Shown: positions 40,848 through 50,521, counted from the stretch's first letter. The stretch: DNA of 64,000 nucleotides from an uncultured Ruminococcus sp. (GCA_947629455.1 CANRDT010000002.1:1-64000); one strand, 5' to 3'. Numbers and translations: made by a program. Notes: generated from the letters alone by a model not told the origin.

Positions 40848-43288
40848 ATCTCACCTGTTCCGACCGCCGCATCTGCCGTCTTTTTAGTCCTTTTTGCGGC
40901 AGGTCTTGACAGATCCTTTGCGGCGGACTTTTTCTGCGGCTTTTTCAGAGCCGATTCGAGTACGTCCTCAATATTTTTTGCAAAGACAAATTCCAGACCG
41001 AGTTTTACATTTTCGTCCACCTCGTCCAGATCGCCCATATTCTCCGCCGGAATTATGACGGTCTTTTTACCTGCACGATACGCCGCCATAGTCTTTTCGC
41101 GCAGACCGCCTATAGGCAGAACGCGTCCTCTCAGGGTAATCTCGCCCGTCATTGCCACATCGGCGCGGACGGGTATTCCGCTGAGAGCCGAAACGAGAGC
41201 GGTAGTCATCGTAACGCCTGCCGAAGGACCGTCCTTTGGTACTGCGCCCTCGGGAGCGTGGATATGTATATCCTTTTTCTCATAGAAATCCGCGCTGATA
41301 CCGTATTTATCTGCAATACTGCGCACAAGGCTGACGGCTATCCTCGCCGACTCCTTCATAACGTCGCCAAGCGAACCGGTAAGTTCGATCTTGCCCTTGC
41401 CGTCAAGCACAAGCACTTCGAGCGGCATAATTACTCCTCCGACCGAAGTCCACGCCAGACCGTTCACGCAGCCTACCCTGTCTTCCTTTTCGGTGAGATC
41501 GTCAAGATATTTGCGATGTCCGAGGTAATCCTCAAGATTGGAATTTCTGAAACTTATCTTAGCTGCTCCGTCGCGGAGTATTTCCTTTGCAGCCTTGCGG
41601 CAGAGAGAACCTATGGCTCTTTCAAGCTTACGCACTCCCGCCTCTCTGGTATAGCTGTCTATCAGTCCGTAGAGAGCGTCGTTTGAAAACTTGACCTGCG
41701 ACGCTTTAAGACCGTTCTTTTCAAGCTGTTTCGGGACAAGATGTTTTTTGGCGATATTGAATTTTTCTTCTCTCGTATAGCTGCTCAGTTCAATAACGTC
41801 CATTCTGTCAAGCAGCGGAGGAGCGATAGTATCGAGAGTATTCGCAGTCGTTATGAAAAGCACTTCGCTCAGATCGAACGGCAGCTCGACGAAATGATCT
41901 CTGAACGCCACATTCTGTTCGGAATCGAGCACCTCCAGCATTGCGGAGGACGGATCGCCCCTGAAATCGTTGCCCATCTTGTCGATCTCGTCAAGAAGTA
42001 TGAGCGGATTTTTCGTGCCTGCCTGACGCAGCGCGTTTATGATACGTCCGGGCATTGCTCCGACGTAGGTCTTTCTGTGACCTCTTATATCGCTTTCATC
42101 GCGGACACCGCCAAGGGAAACTCTCACATACTCGCGGCCGAGGGCGCGCGCTACCGATCTTCCGATAGAAGTCTTGCCCACTCCCGGAGGTCCCGCAAGA
42201 CAGATGATCTGCCCTTTTGCTCCTCCCGAAAGCTCCATTACCGCAAGGTTTTCAAGTATCCTGTCCTTGACCTTTTTCATTCCGTAGTGATCTTTGTCAA
42301 GTATCTTCTGCGCCTTTGCAATATCCGTCCTGCTTTCCGAACGGCTGTTCCACGGCAGATCAAGGCATATATCAAGGTAATTCCTGATAACGGCAGCCTC
42401 CTGCGAGCCGGGCGCCATACGGCTCAGACGCTTTACCTCATCGAGCAGTTTGGACGCGCTTTCCTCGTCGATACCGCATACCGCGATCCTATCCACATAA
42501 TTTCTTATTTCGCCCTCGCTGTCCTCGCCGAACAGATCTCCCTCGCCAAGCTCGTTCTGGAGAGCCTTTATCTGCTCTCTTATGTAAAACTCCCTCTGGT
42601 TCTGTTCCATAGCGGCGTGTACTTGCTCGTGTATCTTAGCTTCCAGGCGCATAACGTCTATTTCTCTTGAAAGCACGCTCAGCAGCAGGGCGATCTTTTC
42701 ACTTACCGTCGGCAGCTCAAGCAGCTGCTGCTTATCCTCGAACGGCAGCACGATATTGAACGCCACCGCCTCGAAAAGCTCCCTCGGAGCAGGCGCGCCC
42801 ATTATCTGGGTATAAAGCTCCTGCGGCATTCTCGGCAGTTCGCTTGCGTAATCCGCAAAAACGTCCTTTAACTCGCGAAACAGTGCGGTCTGTTCGTTTT
42901 CGCTGACCTTATCCCTTGAATAATTGGGCAGCATACGAACTTCCGCCTCATAACAGTCATCGTTTACGTTAAGCTCGAGAAGTTTACACTTCTGGATACC
43001 CTCGACAAGACATCTGTATATCCCGTTTGGCGCTTTGATTATCTGTTTTACTTTGGCGATAGTGCCTACCCTGTAAACGTCCTTTATCCCGGGGTGCTCC
43101 TCCGTCACGTCCCTCTGCGAAACAAGAAAGACCATACCTGCGCCGTGAAGAACGTCCTTCATGACCTTGATAGAGCCTGCCCTGCCCACGTCAAAATGCA
43201 TTATCATATTTGGGAACACCACTATATCCCTTACCGGGACGCAGGGAAATATTTTGTTGGATTCCTTTATTACGATCTTTTCTTTCAT
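40844..43288 (-). CDS. lon: Lon ATP-dependent protease
   Basis: This 814-residue soluble LonA degrades damaged and regulatory proteins. The N-terminal substrate domain ([20 protein letters not shown]) covers residues 1-200, then a coiled coil ([10 protein letters not shown]), the AAA+ domain with Walker [11 protein letters not shown] and the [20 protein letters not shown] motif, and the C-terminal protease domain with catalytic serine in [11 protein letters not shown] and lysine in [15 protein letters not shown] basic tail ([10 protein letters not shown]...) extends past the usual end. Start ATG 43288 follows AAGGAG. Confidence 0.97.
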   Translation of the reverse strand: MKEKIVIKESNKIFPCVPVRDIVVFPNMIMHFDVGRAGSIKVMKDVLHGAGMVFLVSQRDVTEEHPGIKDVYRVGTIAKVKQIIKAPNGIYRCLVEGIQKCKLLELNVNDDCYEAEVRMLPNYSRDKVSENEQTALFRELKDVFADYASELPRMPQELYTQIMGAPAPRELFEAVAFNIVLPFEDKQQLLELPTVSEKIALLLSVLSREIDVMRLEAKIHEQVHAAMEQNQREFYIREQIKALQNELGEGDLFGEDSEGEIRNYVDRIAVCGIDEESASKLLDEVKRLSRMAPGSQEAAVIRNYLDICLDLPWNSRSESRTDIAKAQKILDKDHYGMKKVKDRILENLAVMELSGGAKGQIICLAGPPGVGKTSIGRSVARALGREYVRVSLGGVRDESDIRGHRKTYVGAMPGRIINALRQAGTKNPLILLDEIDKMGNDFRGDPSSAMLEVLDSEQNVAFRDHFVELPFDLSEVLFITTANTLDTIAPPLLDRMDVIELSSYTREEKFNIAKKHLVPKQLEKNGLKASQVKFSNDALYGLIDSYTREAGVRKLERAIGSLCRKAAKEILRDGAAKISFRNSNLEDYLGHRKYLDDLTEKEDRVGCVNGLAWTSVGGVIMPLEVLVLDGKGKIELTGSLGDVMKESARIAVSLVRSIADKYGISADFYEKKDIHIHAPEGAVPKDGPSAGVTMTTALVSALSGIPVRADVAMTGEITLRGRVLPIGGLREKTMAAYRAGKKTVIIPAENMGDLDEVDENVKLGLEFVFAKNIEDVLESALKKPQKKSAAKDLSRPAAKRTKKTADAAVGTGEI

Positions 43289-43390
43289 AGCCGCTCCTTA
43301 TAAATTATTCACCATTTTTCGCCCTATACGCAGTCCTGACGGTTCGCGGAAGGCGACGTTCACAAAACCAAGACCTTTCGGTCTGTTATT

Positions 43391-43419
43391 ATAATAACAT
43401 ACAAAGCGGATTTTTGCAA
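43391..43419 (-). promoter_or_regulatory. Probable lon promoter
   Basis: Minus-strand TTGCAA (43419-43414) and TATTAT (43396-43391), 17-base spacing. I see no CIRCE or CtsR heptad repeat. Confidence 0.6.
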
Positions 43420-43468
43420 CACACAATATATGCTAAATTACCATACATCTGCGTGTCAAAATTTTAAG

Positions 43469-43499
43469 AAAAAAAGGTATCCCGATCTCTCAGGATACC
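43469..43499 (-). terminator. Terminator of the rpsF-ssb-rpsR operon
   Basis: Minus-strand GGTATCC ... GGATACC followed by TTTTTTT. Confidence 0.9.
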
Positions 43500-43514
43500 C
43501 CTTGCTTTTTCTGC

Positions 43515-43751
43515 TTAGTCTGCAACATAAGGCAGCAGAGCAAGATGACGCGCTCTCTTGATAGCGGTAGTCAGTTCTCTCTGATGATAAGCGCAGGTGC
43601 CGGTAACACGTCTGGGAAGGATCTTTGCTCTCTCAGTCATGCACTTTCTCAGCTTGGCAATATCCTTGTAATCAATTTTCTCTGCTCTGTCAACGCAGAA
43701 CATACAAACCTTCTTACGACCTCTCTTTGCAGGTCTTCCGGATCTTTCCAT
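43515..43751 (-). CDS. rpsR: Ribosomal protein S18
   Basis: This 78-residue protein of the 30S platform has the conserved [20 protein letters not shown] and [20 protein letters not shown] segments. The N-terminal CMFC pair plus a later Cys suggests the zinc-binding-like C+ form. It is the last gene of the conserved rpsF-ssb-rpsR operon. Confidence 0.98.
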   Translation of the reverse strand: MERSGRPAKRGRKKVCMFCVDRAEKIDYKDIAKLRKCMTERAKILPRRVTGTCAYHQRELTTAIKRARHLALLPYVAD

Positions 43752-43793
43752 CGTTAATCCTCCTTACTGAAACATAATCGTCGTTTTTTCTTG

Positions 43794-44285
43794 TCAGAAC
43801 GGTACTCCGTCGTCGCTCAGAACTTCAAAATCGTCAAGTTCGCCGATATTTAGCGAATCGTTGCCGGCAGGAGCGGAATTATTATTCTGCTGCTGGGGCT
43901 GCTGTCTTGCGGGCTGAGTGTTCTGATAGTAATTATTGCTCTGATAGCCTCCGCCCTGATTGGAGTCGGCGCGTTCGCCCGTAAAGGAAACGTTATCGAC
44001 CCACACATCGGTAGTATAACGCTTAACGCCGTTCTTGTCATCATACGAACCGGTTCGGATACTTCCTTCAACGGCGATCATTCTGCCCTTTGAAAAGTAT
44101 CTGTTGATAAACTCGGCTCTCTGACCGAACGCGGTACAGGAAATAAAATCAGTCTGTCTTTCGGCGCCCTGTCTTGACGGTCTGTCCACCGCGATGTTAA
44201 AACGCAGCACGGAATTGCCGGAATTAGTCTGGCGCACTTCAAGATCCTGAGTGATCCTACCCATTAATATAACTCTGTTAAGCAT
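43794..44285 (-). CDS. ssb: Single-stranded DNA-binding protein
   Basis: This 163-residue protein protects single-stranded DNA in replication and repair. The OB fold covers residues 1-108 (MLNRVILMGRITQDLEVRQT, FISCTAFGQRAEFINRYF). A Gly/Gln/Asn-rich linker follows, then the acidic tip GELDDFEVLSDDGVPF, which binds partner proteins. Start ATG 44285 after AGAGGTAAG. Confidence 0.97.
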   Translation of the reverse strand: MLNRVILMGRITQDLEVRQTNSGNSVLRFNIAVDRPSRQGAERQTDFISCTAFGQRAEFINRYFSKGRMIAVEGSIRTGSYDDKNGVKRYTTDVWVDNVSFTGERADSNQGGGYQSNNYYQNTQPARQQPQQQNNNSAPAGNDSLNIGELDDFEVLSDDGVPF

Positions 44286-44310
44286 AATTCTTACCTCTTT
44301 TCACATCAGC

Positions 44311-44601
44311 TTACTTGATCGTTACCAAAAAACGAAGAACGCCGTCAGTGATCTTCAGAACACGCTCAAGCTCCGCCGGGAAAGAAGTATCGCTGGTGAA
44401 GCTCCACAGCACATAATTTCCCTCGGTCTCGTAGTTAATGGCATAAGCCAGCTTGCGCTTGCCCCAGTCGTTCATCTCGACGTCAGTCGCGTTCTTTTCG
44501 ATAAGCTCGTTGAATTTTGCGGTCAGTTCCTTGACGGCATCTTCGCCCGCCTTGGAGCTGAATACGACAACTGCCTCGTAAGTTTCGTTGATCTTTGCCA
44601 T
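44311..44601 (-). CDS. rpsF: Ribosomal protein S6
   Basis: The product (96 residues from ATG 44601, AAGGAGG upstream) starts MAKINETYEAVVVF and has the S6 core VNDWGKRKLAYAI-like sequence (EMNDWGKRKLAYAINYETEG). It pairs with S18 in the 30S platform. The longer frame to 44694 crosses the promoter and is rejected. Confidence 0.97.
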   Translation of the reverse strand: MAKINETYEAVVVFSSKAGEDAVKELTAKFNELIEKNATDVEMNDWGKRKLAYAINYETEGNYVLWSFTSDTSFPAELERVLKITDGVLRFLVTIK

Positions 44602-44665
44602 AATAAGCACCTCCTTCTGGATTTCGCCTGTACCTGATCGGGATACAAGCAAGGATAACTTAATG

Positions 44666-44694
44666 ATTATAACACAAGCCGCCAAAATTGTCAA
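44666..44694 (-). promoter_or_regulatory. Sigma-A promoter of rpsF-ssb-rpsR
   Basis: Minus-strand TTGACA (44694-44689) and TATAAT (44671-44666), 17-base spacing. Confidence 0.92.
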
Positions 44695-44737
44695 TCGACC
44701 GCAGCCCGTGTTTTTGTAAACTTTTTGTAAATTCTGC

Positions 44738-45721
44738 TCAGGCGAGATTCTGTATCATAAACAGCACGAACGTCCCGAGCGCGGAATACAATATCATCGA
44801 CATAAGCAGCGCCGCGAACGACACGCCGCCTTTGGAGATTATCATAGTCTTTACGGATTCTTCATCGCCGCTCTCGCCGTACACCGATCGGATACTCAGG
44901 ATATTGCGCCGCGCGGTCTTATAATACCAGTAATTTGCAAACATTCCGCAGATACATCTCATAACGATCACAAGCGTCGACGTGACTTGCAGCAGCATCT
45001 GAAAATCGCTGCTCTGAACGTTTATATGCGTATTGAGCAGCACTACTCCCATCATATCCGACTGCCCCATAACGATAAGCTCGGGGATAGAAAGCGCTAC
45101 CGAGAGTATCATAAGCAGCACACCGCAGAGGTTCATCTTACGGTAGAAAAAGTAAAACTGCGGAAAAAAGAACGCGCCGATATTAAGACTCGTCCTGCCG
45201 CCGAACTTGCCGAACCTGATAAAGCTCGTAAGCAGCGACAGCGGATTTTTTCCGACATAGCGCGCATAATCGCCAAGCTTTACTCCGTCGATGTCGGAAT
45301 TCTGGTCAAATGTCATCTGCTGTCCGAATCCCATAGGCATACCCCCCGGAGGCGGCTGTCTGTAGCCCTGACCGCCGGCAGTATTCTGCATAGGAGGAAC
45401 ATTGAACGGACGCTCTTCTCCTCGGCCGCGCGCAAGGGGCATTCCGCACTTTTTGCAGAAAATACCGTCGGGAGGGTTATCCTCTCCGCATCTCGCGCAC
45501 CTTATCGGTTCGGAATCGGTATTAGCCGACATAGTTTCCTCGTCATAGTGAGGCTGCCAGCTCTCGTCCTTTTCATGCAGCTCGGTATTTATACACTTGC
45601 CTTCCCTGAGATAACATTCCCGATGATAAGGAGTTCCGCATTCGGGGCATACCACAACGTCATCGCCCGTCCTGAAGATCTCGCCGCAGCTGATACATTT
45701 TGTTCCGTCGTATTTTGCCAT
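44738..45721 (-). CDS. Prokaryotic RING / zinc-ribbon membrane protein with DUF2628-like region
   Basis: This 327-residue protein has an N-terminal prokaryotic RING-type zinc domain (CISCGEIFRTGDDVVVCPEC then CGTPYHRECY, residues 9-36), a zinc ribbon (CARCGEDNPPDGIFCKKCG, about 75-95), a Gly/Pro-rich linker, and a C-terminal half with three to four membrane segments and the cytosolic helix FIRFGKFGGRTSLNIGAFFF typical of DUF2628 proteins. Both zinc sites are intact and probably cytoplasmic. Function unknown. Monocistronic. Confidence 0.78.
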   Translation of the reverse strand: MAKYDGTKCISCGEIFRTGDDVVVCPECGTPYHRECYLREGKCINTELHEKDESWQPHYDEETMSANTDSEPIRCARCGEDNPPDGIFCKKCGMPLARGRGEERPFNVPPMQNTAGGQGYRQPPPGGMPMGFGQQMTFDQNSDIDGVKLGDYARYVGKNPLSLLTSFIRFGKFGGRTSLNIGAFFFPQFYFFYRKMNLCGVLLMILSVALSIPELIVMGQSDMMGVVLLNTHINVQSSDFQMLLQVTSTLVIVMRCICGMFANYWYYKTARRNILSIRSVYGESGDEESVKTMIISKGGVSFAALLMSMILYSALGTFVLFMIQNLA

Positions 45722-45871
45722 ATTCTTCCCTTTCTCAATAAAGTGATACGGATAAGCCGTCCGACAAACCGAAAGCCGCCGTTCGGGCAGTCAAAAGCAG
45801 TCATATACGGACGCTATCGTATATTATAACACACTTTTTTCTAAAAAGCTATAGTCTTTTAAAAATTTTCC

Positions 45872-45900
45872 TTTACTTTTCACAAAAAGTATTGTATAAT
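45872..45900 (+). promoter_or_regulatory. Promoter of prfB
   Basis: TTTACT (45872-45877) and TATAAT (45895-45900), 17-base spacing. Confidence 0.85.
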
Positions 45901-45963
45901 ATTAGTCAGACGCCCGTAGACGGCTTTTTACGGACGTCGGATATGACAGTTAGGAGTAGAAAT

Positions 45964-47097
45964 ATGTTATTTTTGGAAAATCTTCAATCGGAGCTTGAAA
46001 CATACAGACCCAAAATAAAAGAGCTGGGCGAAGTCTTTGACATTGAAAACAGCAAGGAGCGTATCTTGGAATTGCAGGAAAAGGCAGCCGAGCCGGGTTT
46101 CTGGGACGATCAGGAAACATCTCAGAAAGTCCTTCAAGAAACGCGTGCGCTGGAGGGCAGGATAGAAAAGTACAACAAGCTTAAAACGTCCTTTGAGGAC
46201 ATTGAAGTTATGATAGAAATGGCTGCCGAGGAGAACGACGACGGTATGATCGCCGAGATCGAGGAGGAGCTTAAAAGTCTGGCGCAGGCTGTGGACGATC
46301 TCACGCTTGCGTCGCTGCTCACGGGTGAGTACGACAAGAGCAACGCGATAATCAATTTCCACGCGGGAGCAGGCGGCACAGAGGCTCAGGACTGGTGCGA
46401 AATGCTTTTCAGAATGTACAGCCGCTGGGGAGAGGCTCACGGTTTCAACGTCAAAACTCTCGATTATCTGGAGGGCGGCGACGCCGGTATGAAGAGCGCG
46501 TCGGTCATCGTCGAGGGCGAAAACGCCTACGGATACCTAAAGAGCGAATCGGGAATACACCGTCTTGTAAGAATATCCCCCTTTGACAGCTCCGGCAGCA
46601 GGCACACTTCCTTTGCGGCTATCGACGTTATGCCCGAGATCGACGACTCGATAGAAGTTGAGATACGTCCCGAGGACATAGAAATGCAGGTCTACCGTTC
46701 CAGCGGAGCAGGCGGTCAGCATATCAACAAGACGTCTTCGGCGGTGCGGCTCATTCACAAGCCGACGGGTATCGTCTGCGCCTGTCAGACGCAGCGTTCG
46801 CAGTTCCAGAACCGCGATTACGCCATGAAGATGTTAAAGGCCAAGCTCATCGAGATCAAGGAGCGCGAAAATCTGGAGCGTATCGAGGACATAAAGGGCG
46901 TACAGAAGGAGATCGCGTGGGGCGCGCAGATAAGATCATATGTCTTTATGCCGTACACGTTGGTAAAGGATCACCGCACGGGCTACGAGACTGCAAACGT
47001 CGGCGCGGTAATGGACGGCGATCTGGACGGTTTCATCAACGCGTATCTGAAATCCCTCTCGCTCGGCAATCTGAACGATGAAGATAAAAGGGTGTAA
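45964..47097 (+). CDS. prfB: Peptide chain release factor 2
   Basis: RF2 ends translation at UGA and UAA. The 377-residue product has the peptidyl-hydrolase motif SGAGGQHINKTSSAVRL, the acidic FHAGAGGTEAQDW segment, and the late DHRTGYETANV. Start is ATG 45964 with TTAGGAG upstream. Unlike most prfB genes it is read in a single frame: there is no in-frame UGA at the usual codon 26. The sequence TCTTTGAC of the classical frameshift site is still present at 46034-46041 but read as GTC TTT GAC, so the autoregulatory +1 shift has been lost. Confidence 0.96.
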   Translation: MLFLENLQSELETYRPKIKELGEVFDIENSKERILELQEKAAEPGFWDDQETSQKVLQETRALEGRIEKYNKLKTSFEDIEVMIEMAAEENDDGMIAEIEEELKSLAQAVDDLTLASLLTGEYDKSNAIINFHAGAGGTEAQDWCEMLFRMYSRWGEAHGFNVKTLDYLEGGDAGMKSASVIVEGENAYGYLKSESGIHRLVRISPFDSSGSRHTSFAAIDVMPEIDDSIEVEIRPEDIEMQVYRSSGAGGQHINKTSSAVRLIHKPTGIVCACQTQRSQFQNRDYAMKMLKAKLIEIKERENLERIEDIKGVQKEIAWGAQIRSYVFMPYTLVKDHRTGYETANVGAVMDGDLDGFINAYLKSLSLGNLNDEDKRV

Positions 47098-47114
47098 TTT
47101 TCACATAAACAAAG

Positions 47115-47151
47115 TATCCGTTCTCTTGTGTATTCAGAGAACGGATATTTT
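47115..47151 (+). terminator. prfB terminator
   Basis: TATCCGTTCTCT pairs with AGAGAACGGATA, followed by TTTTTG. Confidence 0.92.
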
Positions 47152-47597
47152 TGTTATATTAATATGTATAGGCTGTTTTCCCCAATGGGGAAATAGCCTG
47201 TTTTCAGTTCTGTATTCTCCGCCGCAAGCGGCGGAGTGAAAATTCACGTCAACCAAACTTAGGGGACGCCCTTCTTGCAGGTCGTTCCCTCTTTCAAAAC
47301 AGTCCACCGGACTGTTTTGAAATTCACCCCTTGCGTGACGCCACCCCAAACACTGCGTGTTTGGGCTAAAAGAAAATTTCCTTTGCCGCCATTACGGGGG
47401 CGGCAATTTCTCTTTTGCGTTGCAAAAGAAAAAGCGGAAATTTCTTTCTCACAGATTATTAAAGTAATTTCCTCAATAAATTTTAACCGCCCGATTTCCA
47501 AGACTTTACCGCTCCGCACATCGCAGAGGGCGCATTGCCCCGCCCGGGAGGGCAGCCTGTTTAAACATTTGCTTTATAATTTGATCTATATTTAAAA
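47152..47597. other. Gene-free region filled by repeats
   Basis: It contains a short hairpin element (GGCTGTTTTCCCC-AAT-GGGGAAATAGCC, 47171-47197) plus a CCGCCGCAAGCGGCGG palindrome near 47219, then the long repeat copy B. Open frames here fall inside the repeat and lack ribosome sites. Confidence 0.7.
47252..47558 (-). repeat. Long dispersed intergenic repeat, copy B
   Basis: Inverted relative to copy A at 33009-33240, with matching order of blocks when read on the minus strand. It contains nested hairpins: AAAACAGTCC/GGACTGTTTT, CCAAACAC/GTGTTTGG and TTTTGC/GCAAAA. Confidence 0.8.
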
Positions 47598-49529
47598 TTA
47601 ATTAGCGTGGCTTTTTACCTCGTCACCCGAAAACTTTTTAAGCACCTGCAAGAACTCGTCGCCCGGCACAGGCATAGAGAAGTAGTTTCCCTGAATAAAA
47701 TCACATCCCATATCCAACACTCTTTCAAGCTGATCGTCAGTTTCGATACCCTCGGCGATTATCTGCATATTCAGTTTCTTTGCCATAACTATCGTGCTTT
47801 CTATCGCGATACGCGCCTTATCCCGTTCGAGAGCCGCACGCATCATTCCTTTGTCAAGTTTTAGGAATTTAAACGGCATATTCAGCAGATAACTCATATT
47901 TGAATAGCCCGTTCCGTAGTCGTCAAGCGCCATTTTTATACCCATATCCGAAAGCAGTCTGATGTTCTGCTCCATAATATGCGGCGTATACGCAGCCGCA
48001 GTTTCGGTTATTTCAAGACATATATTCGACGGATCGACCTTATACTGATCCATTATGCTCATAAACTGCTCCGCCAGATCGGACTGCATACACTGAACGA
48101 CCGAGAGATTGACCTCGACATATTGAATACCGAGATCCATCGCCTCGCCCTTTTTGATAAAGCGGCAAGCCTCCTCGAAAACGATACGTCCTATCTTTAT
48201 TATCATACCGTTCTGTTCCGCAAGGGTAATAAATTCATCGGGCGGTATATTGCCGAGCTGATCGTCCACAAGACGTATCAGCGCCTCACAGGAAACAATG
48301 CGTTTCTTATCGGCAGAGTATATCGGCTGATAGTAAACCGAAAAGCTGCGGTTCTCTATTCCGCGCTCGATAGCCTTTTCGACTTCCTCTCTCCTGCGCT
48401 GATCGTAAATATTTATCTCCGAGGCGTGCAGCATATGGTCGGGAACGGATTTCATTCTTTTGAAATGCTCCACATAATCCATAATGATCTCGGTATCCTC
48501 AGCGTCCTTGGGTACGTCTATCCTAAGAAAATACGCCGAAATGAGCGTGTCCACCGAACCTATCTTCCAGCTTTCGCCCAGTCTTGTGAATATTTCCCTG
48601 TAGACCTCGCCTACTCTGCCGCCGTCACGGAAATAGGTGAGCGCAAAACATTCGTCCTCGAGATAATAACCCTCGCCCAATTCTATAAATGAATAGAGAT
48701 AATCGGCAAAATTCCTCAGCAGAGTATTTGAAAACCTCGTGCCGAAAGTCCTCATAAGCAAAGTAAAGTCAGGTATCCTTATAAGCAGGATCGAAAACTG
48801 CGTGCCCGAGGTACAGTTGGCCAGACAGTTATTGACAAAACTGCTGCGGTTGAGCATCTTTGTACCCGAATCTATCATATCGTCCTGATTTTGCAGAATG
48901 AACATCACCAGCATTATGCACAATGCGCTGCCGAAACATTCCACCATCAGCGCAGGATTTATCATCTGTATAAACATGGCGATAAGCGTCATTGCGATAA
49001 ACGAAAGCACCGACAGCACCGCCTGTCTCGGCATCATACGTCTTGTTTCCAGTGCGTAGACGATACCGAGCGCCAAGTAGTATATCGAGATAGCGTAGCA
49101 TATCGGCTGGAGCGGTCCTCTGTCGTAGTTTCCGCTTGAATCTATGCGGATTATCCAGCCCGTGAGCGGAGACGTCACGATAAGCAGGATATTGACTATT
49201 TCGGGAAGATAAAGTCTTATCCTGAAAGAGTTGGTCACCGAGGAGGACGTATCGGTCAGGAACATTATGTAAATGACGAACCAGAAGGGTATGAAGTTAT
49301 GCGTGACGTAATAAGCGGTATGCAGGAATATCTTAAAATTCCTGCCAAGCATATCCGACGTTATCAGCACCGACAGAATATCGAACACGGCGGAGGCGGA
49401 CGCTATACCCAGCAGCATTGCAAACACCTTGTTGCGCTTGCATGGTATGCGTTTGCGGAACGCGAAAATTATTGAGGTTATCAGAAAGATAACAAGCGAC
49501 GCTATATCGTAGTGTATGATATAATGCAT
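47598..49529 (-). CDS. Membrane-bound EAL-domain c-di-GMP phosphodiesterase with degenerate GGDEF
   Basis: Residues 1-215 hold seven to eight membrane helices, a possible sensor. Residues 225-370 resemble a GGDEF domain, but the signature is replaced (YYLEDECFAL), so it should not make c-di-GMP. Residues 385-635 are an EAL domain with EALIRL, the VNLS motif, EITET, DDYGTGYSNMSYL, FLKLDKG, AEGIET and QGNYFSMP, keeping metal and catalytic residues, so it should hydrolyse c-di-GMP. Start ATG 49529 follows GGGAGG. Monocistronic with its own promoter. Confidence 0.9.
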   Translation of the reverse strand: MHYIIHYDIASLVIFLITSIIFAFRKRIPCKRNKVFAMLLGIASASAVFDILSVLITSDMLGRNFKIFLHTAYYVTHNFIPFWFVIYIMFLTDTSSSVTNSFRIRLYLPEIVNILLIVTSPLTGWIIRIDSSGNYDRGPLQPICYAISIYYLALGIVYALETRRMMPRQAVLSVLSFIAMTLIAMFIQMINPALMVECFGSALCIMLVMFILQNQDDMIDSGTKMLNRSSFVNNCLANCTSGTQFSILLIRIPDFTLLMRTFGTRFSNTLLRNFADYLYSFIELGEGYYLEDECFALTYFRDGGRVGEVYREIFTRLGESWKIGSVDTLISAYFLRIDVPKDAEDTEIIMDYVEHFKRMKSVPDHMLHASEINIYDQRRREEVEKAIERGIENRSFSVYYQPIYSADKKRIVSCEALIRLVDDQLGNIPPDEFITLAEQNGMIIKIGRIVFEEACRFIKKGEAMDLGIQYVEVNLSVVQCMQSDLAEQFMSIMDQYKVDPSNICLEITETAAAYTPHIMEQNIRLLSDMGIKMALDDYGTGYSNMSYLLNMPFKFLKLDKGMMRAALERDKARIAIESTIVMAKKLNMQIIAEGIETDDQLERVLDMGCDFIQGNYFSMPVPGDEFLQVLKKFSGDEVKSHAN

Positions 49530-49606
49530 ACTTACCTCCCCCTTCTGCCGCAGCTTTTGAGTCTTGCCGACTAATGACAGTATCGCCGTAAAACGCTCTT
49601 TTTATT

Positions 49607-49635
49607 ATTTTAACATTACCAGTGCAAATAGTCAA
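49607..49635 (-). promoter_or_regulatory. Promoter of the EAL gene
   Basis: Minus-strand TTGACT (49635-49630) and TAAAAT (49612-49607), 17-base spacing. Confidence 0.8.
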
Positions 49636-49726
49636 GCATTTAAATTAAAATATTTGTTTTTTTGTTAGTTGCGGCAACAAATATCTCCCTCTGCCATTTC
49701 CGCGTCATCTCGTAATGCCGCAAAGG

Positions 49727-50521
49727 TCATAAGACATAAAGCTGCTTATCCTCCGAGGCGAGCATGGCGCATTTTCCGTCGGGTTCTTCAATATAGCTGC
49801 ACCGTCCGTTTTCCGAATACTGCCAGTACTTCCAGTCGTCGGTGAACTCAGGCTCTCTGAGATCGCTTACCGCCCATATCGGAAGATCGGGAAAATATTC
49901 ATTCGCAAGAATGAGAGCTTTGCCCCTGCCGCATATCAGTACAGGTTCGCAGCCGTATTTTTCCGAAAGAGCCGTAACAAACTCCTCAAGCCGCACGGCG
50001 ATTATCTCCAAGGGATCGGCAGTCATTCTTTCCCATATATCCATAGTAATATCTATCGCAGGAACAAGCCTGCCCGACAAGGAATCTCCCACCGCAGAAA
50101 TAAAATTCAAAGCCTGCTGTTTTCCGTCAGCCGAGAAATCAAAATCGTGTACCGCTCCCGTTTTCACCGCCGAATATGCGGCATTTTCCCAATTCTCGGC
50201 AAATGCGCTGTCCGCAAGGCTTATTCCCGAAGTTGCTCTGAGATATGCAAAATCTATCCTGCCGCTTTCGAGAAGTCCCCAGCTTATTTTTCCACCGCTG
50301 CCGTCAAACGCCGCCCCTCTCAGCGGAAACTCCTGCCTGTCGGGGGCGTTTGGTATCCAGACGCCGAGCTTTATCAGACAGACCGCGTTTATAAGCATAA
50401 CAAAAGCACAAACGGCGCAAAGCTTTGCCGCAATGCGCCTGATCTTTCTGCCGCCCGAACGCCTGCGTGCAGGCTCAGGACTTTTCTTGTGACGAACCGA
50501 CCGGAAGAACACTGTTTTCAT
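49727..50521 (-). CDS. Degenerate GH25-like membrane protein
   Basis: This 264-residue protein has a basic cytoplasmic N-terminus, one membrane helix (residues 38-58: AAKLCAVCAFVMLINAVCLI) and an extracellular domain like GH25 lysozymes (GKISWGLLESGRIDFAYLRA, ENAAYSAVKTGAVHDFDF, LVPAIDITMD, WKYWQYSENGRC). The catalytic Asp of the GxDVS motif aligns with Ala (GAAFDGSGGKISW) and the Glu of the DIE motif is Thr (DIT), so it is probably inactive and may bind rather than cut peptidoglycan. ATG 50521 lies inside the rrf2 end (47-base overlap); an earlier start adds 12 residues. Confidence 0.7.
   Translation of the reverse strand: MKTVFFRSVRHKKSPEPARRRSGGRKIRRIAAKLCAVCAFVMLINAVCLIKLGVWIPNAPDRQEFPLRGAAFDGSGGKISWGLLESGRIDFAYLRATSGISLADSAFAENWENAAYSAVKTGAVHDFDFSADGKQQALNFISAVGDSLSGRLVPAIDITMDIWERMTADPLEIIAVRLEEFVTALSEKYGCEPVLICGRGKALILANEYFPDLPIWAVSDLREPEFTDDWKYWQYSENGRCSYIEEPDGKCAMLASEDKQLYVL

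Noticed and set aside
40844-43288. CRISPR array or retron anywhere in the window
   Set aside because: No regularly spaced direct repeats, cas genes or reverse transcriptase were seen in any region of the window, including the long intergenic gaps.
47259-47519. 86-residue minus-strand frame
   Set aside because: It lies wholly inside the long dispersed repeat; the matching region of the other copy does not keep the frame.
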